Below are positions 4,519 to 5,752 of a stretch of 5,752 nt of DNA, in pieces (position 1 is the first letter of the stretch; every line of letters starts with the position of its first letter). The translations under genes were made by a program, and so were the position numbers. The notes under the pieces were generated by a model. The model worked only from the letters and a program-made list of their open reading frames with translations. It did not search any database and was not told where the DNA came from. Source of the DNA: Pseudomonadota bacterium (GTDB lineage: Bacteria > Bdellovibrionota > Bacteriovoracia > Bacteriovoracales > Bacteriovoracaceae); contig JAJTIF010000092.1 in assembly GCA_021299675.1 (NCBI GenBank), positions 1 through 5,752 of the forward strand, read 5' to 3'.

Positions 4519-5475
4519 ATGCTTTTAGAAACTCAACACCCGCACAATAAACACATCATGGTGGCCGTTTTGGGTAAGCCCAACGCCGGAAAATCCACTC
4601 TGATCAATCAGCTCATGGGTTTTGATCTCTCCATCGTTTCTGATCGTCCCCAGACGACCCGTAACCAGTTTCAGTGTATCTTCACCATTGACCGCACGGA
4701 GATCGTGCTTGTTGATACTCCGGGAGTGCATAAAGCGCCTCAAGAACTGAACAAGCGCATGAACAACCAGGCCCAGATGGCCGCGGAAGGCGTGGACCTG
4801 AATCTCTTGCTCGTCGACCTCGCCGATTTTCCCATGCAGAACTTCAAAGATTTCCTCGAGACCATCGAGTGGGAACTAGGCCGCACCTGGATCGTTTTCA
4901 CTAAAGCCGACGTCGCCAAAAACGCGGATCCCGTGGGGCTCTACGCCGAAATGATTAAGCTTAATGCGAACATCGAAAAGATGTTTGTGATCTCCGCTAA
5001 AGACGGCACCAATATCCATCTCCTCACCGGCGCACTGGTGGATGCCGCTGTGCCAGGTCCGCACCTCTTCCCCGATGGCTCGGCCTCGAACAAGAACGAG
5101 CGTTTCTTCGTCACTGAATACATCCGGGAGCAGGCCTTCCGTATCCTCAAAGAAGAGCTTCCTTATGAACTCGCGGTGGTGATCGATGAGTACAAAGATG
5201 CCAAAGAAGAGAAGGCCGCTGTAGCCGCGCACATCTCCGCCTCAATCCTTGTGAACCGTCCCTCTCAGCGCGCCATCGTGGTGGGCCGTCAGGGCAGTGT
5301 GATCAAGCAGATCGGCACCGAAGCACGCAAAAAAATCGAAGCCATGCTGGAAGGGCAGGTCCACCTGAATCTCCACGTGAAAGTTTCGCCAAAATGGTTT
5401 TCCAATAACTGGGTTTTAGATGAACTGGGTCTTCCTCGCTCACAAACCGCCGCTCGAGTCTGGAGGTCTAAGTGA
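4519..5475 (+). CDS. era: GTPase Era
   Basis: Era is a Ras-like GTPase that binds the 3' end of 16S rRNA and helps mature the 30S subunit; it partly associates with the membrane. The GTPase domain has G1 GKPNAGKST (19-27), G2 QTTR (45-48), G3 DTPG (66-69) and G5 SAKDG (159-163). G4 reads TKAD (128-131) instead of NKxD, a tolerated variant in some GTPases that may weaken guanine binding. The C-terminal KH domain is clear: RAIVVGRQGSVIKQIG (251-266, GxxG at 256-259), then TEARKKIEAMLEGQVHLNLHVKV. Length is 318 residues, slightly longer than the usual 300. The ATG at 4519 has a modest ribosome site, AAGGGA (4508-4513), 10 bases after rnc stops. Its stop is overlapped by the der start. Coupling with rnc fits, since both act on 16S rRNA maturation. 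Confidence 0.96.
   Translation: MLLETQHPHNKHIMVAVLGKPNAGKSTLINQLMGFDLSIVSDRPQTTRNQFQCIFTIDRTEIVLVDTPGVHKAPQELNKRMNNQAQMAAEGVDLNLLLVDLADFPMQNFKDFLETIEWELGRTWIVFTKADVAKNADPVGLYAEMIKLNANIEKMFVISAKDGTNIHLLTGALVDAAVPGPHLFPDGSASNKNERFFVTEYIREQAFRILKEELPYELAVVIDEYKDAKEEKAAVAAHISASILVNRPSQRAIVVGRQGSVIKQIGTEARKKIEAMLEGQVHLNLHVKVSPKWFSNNWVLDELGLPRSQTAARVWRSK
5461..5471 (+). promoter_or_regulatory. Strong ribosome binding site that sets the der GTG start
   Basis: GGAGGT (5462-5467) lies inside the last codons of era, with GTG five bases after GGAGG. It is the best Shine-Dalgarno in the window and supports GTG 5472 as the der start despite the rarer codon. Confidence 0.8.
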
Positions 5476-5752
5476 GACGTTCTGCTGTTGTATCCATCAT
5501 CGGCCGCCCCAATGTGGGGAAGTCGACCATCTTTAATCGGCTGATGCGCCAAGCGCGCCTGGCAATGACTCACGACCAGCCGGGCGTGACCCGTGACCGT
5601 CACTACGGCATCCTCGACATAGAAGAAGGTGATCGTCATCAGGAGCTGATCCTGGTGGACACCGGGGGTTTTTATCCCGAGAAAGTCGAGATCGATGAGA
5701 AGAAAAAAAATAACGTGGATAGCTTCTTCAATATCATGGCCGATCACGCCAA
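5472..5752 (+). CDS. der: GTPase Der (EngA), N-terminal part, runs off the window
   Basis: Der is a double GTPase needed for 50S subunit assembly. The first 93 residues are present, open to the window end. They show the first G domain: G1 GRPNVGKST (11-19), the switch I block DQPGVTRDR (35-43) typical of EngA, and G3 DTGGF (63-67), where Der has DTGG rather than DTPG. The second G domain and KH-like domain lie beyond the window. Translation starts at GTG 5472, sharing GTGA with the era stop (5473-5475), so the two are probably translationally coupled. An A8 run (5703-5710) codes for Lys-Lys-Asn. Confidence 0.95.
   Translation, partial: MRRSAVVSIIGRPNVGKSTIFNRLMRQARLAMTHDQPGVTRDRHYGILDIEEGDRHQELILVDTGGFYPEKVEIDEKKKNNVDSFFNIMADHA

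Noticed and set aside
5289..5747. Long minus-strand open frame (152 codons)
   Set aside because: It is antisense to the certain era and der genes and has no family-like motif; high G+C coding sequence often leaves such open frames.

Overview
The window looks like chromosome from a Bdellovibrio-like predatory bacterium (Bdellovibrionota). This rests on the rnc-era-der order, the general protein style and a mixed G+C content. It is an inference from gene style and order, not from any database match. Most of the window is housekeeping sequence around one accessory insertion.

The left part (1-3672) is read on the minus strand, so it runs from high to low coordinates. A degenerate XerC/XerD-type tyrosine recombinase (3672-2743) overlaps ribD (2750-1677) by 8 bp. 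ribD in turn overlaps an AT-rich, membrane-anchored hypothetical gene (1680-852) through ATGA. That hypothetical gene is broken by a one-base frameshift. A repeat-rich spacer (705-851) follows, then a small zf-TFIIB-like gene (704-381) that has lost most of its zinc ligands. Next come a perfect hairpin (327-357) and the 5' end of riboflavin synthase (252 to beyond base 1). The riboflavin synthase start is not in the supplied complete ORFs because the gene runs off the window.

The right part (3771-5752) is read on the plus strand: rnc (RNase III), era (GTPase with KH domain) and the 5' end of der (EngA). These three act in rRNA processing and ribosome assembly. They are tightly packed: a 10-bp gap between rnc and era, and a 4-bp GTGA overlap between era and der. 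The 98-bp divergent spacer (3673-3770) holds a good extended -10 promoter for rnc, a weaker candidate promoter for the recombinase, and an 18-bp palindrome.

The most notable points are these. RibD and riboflavin synthase, usually close neighbours, are separated here by about 1.4 kb of accessory sequence carrying inverted REP-like repeats. Riboflavin synthase seems to have its own promoter that would give a leaderless mRNA. The recombinase has lost several catalytic residues. The hypothetical gene is frameshifted. I do not see a clear new multi-gene system; the recombinase and the repeat-flanked cassette are the best leads.
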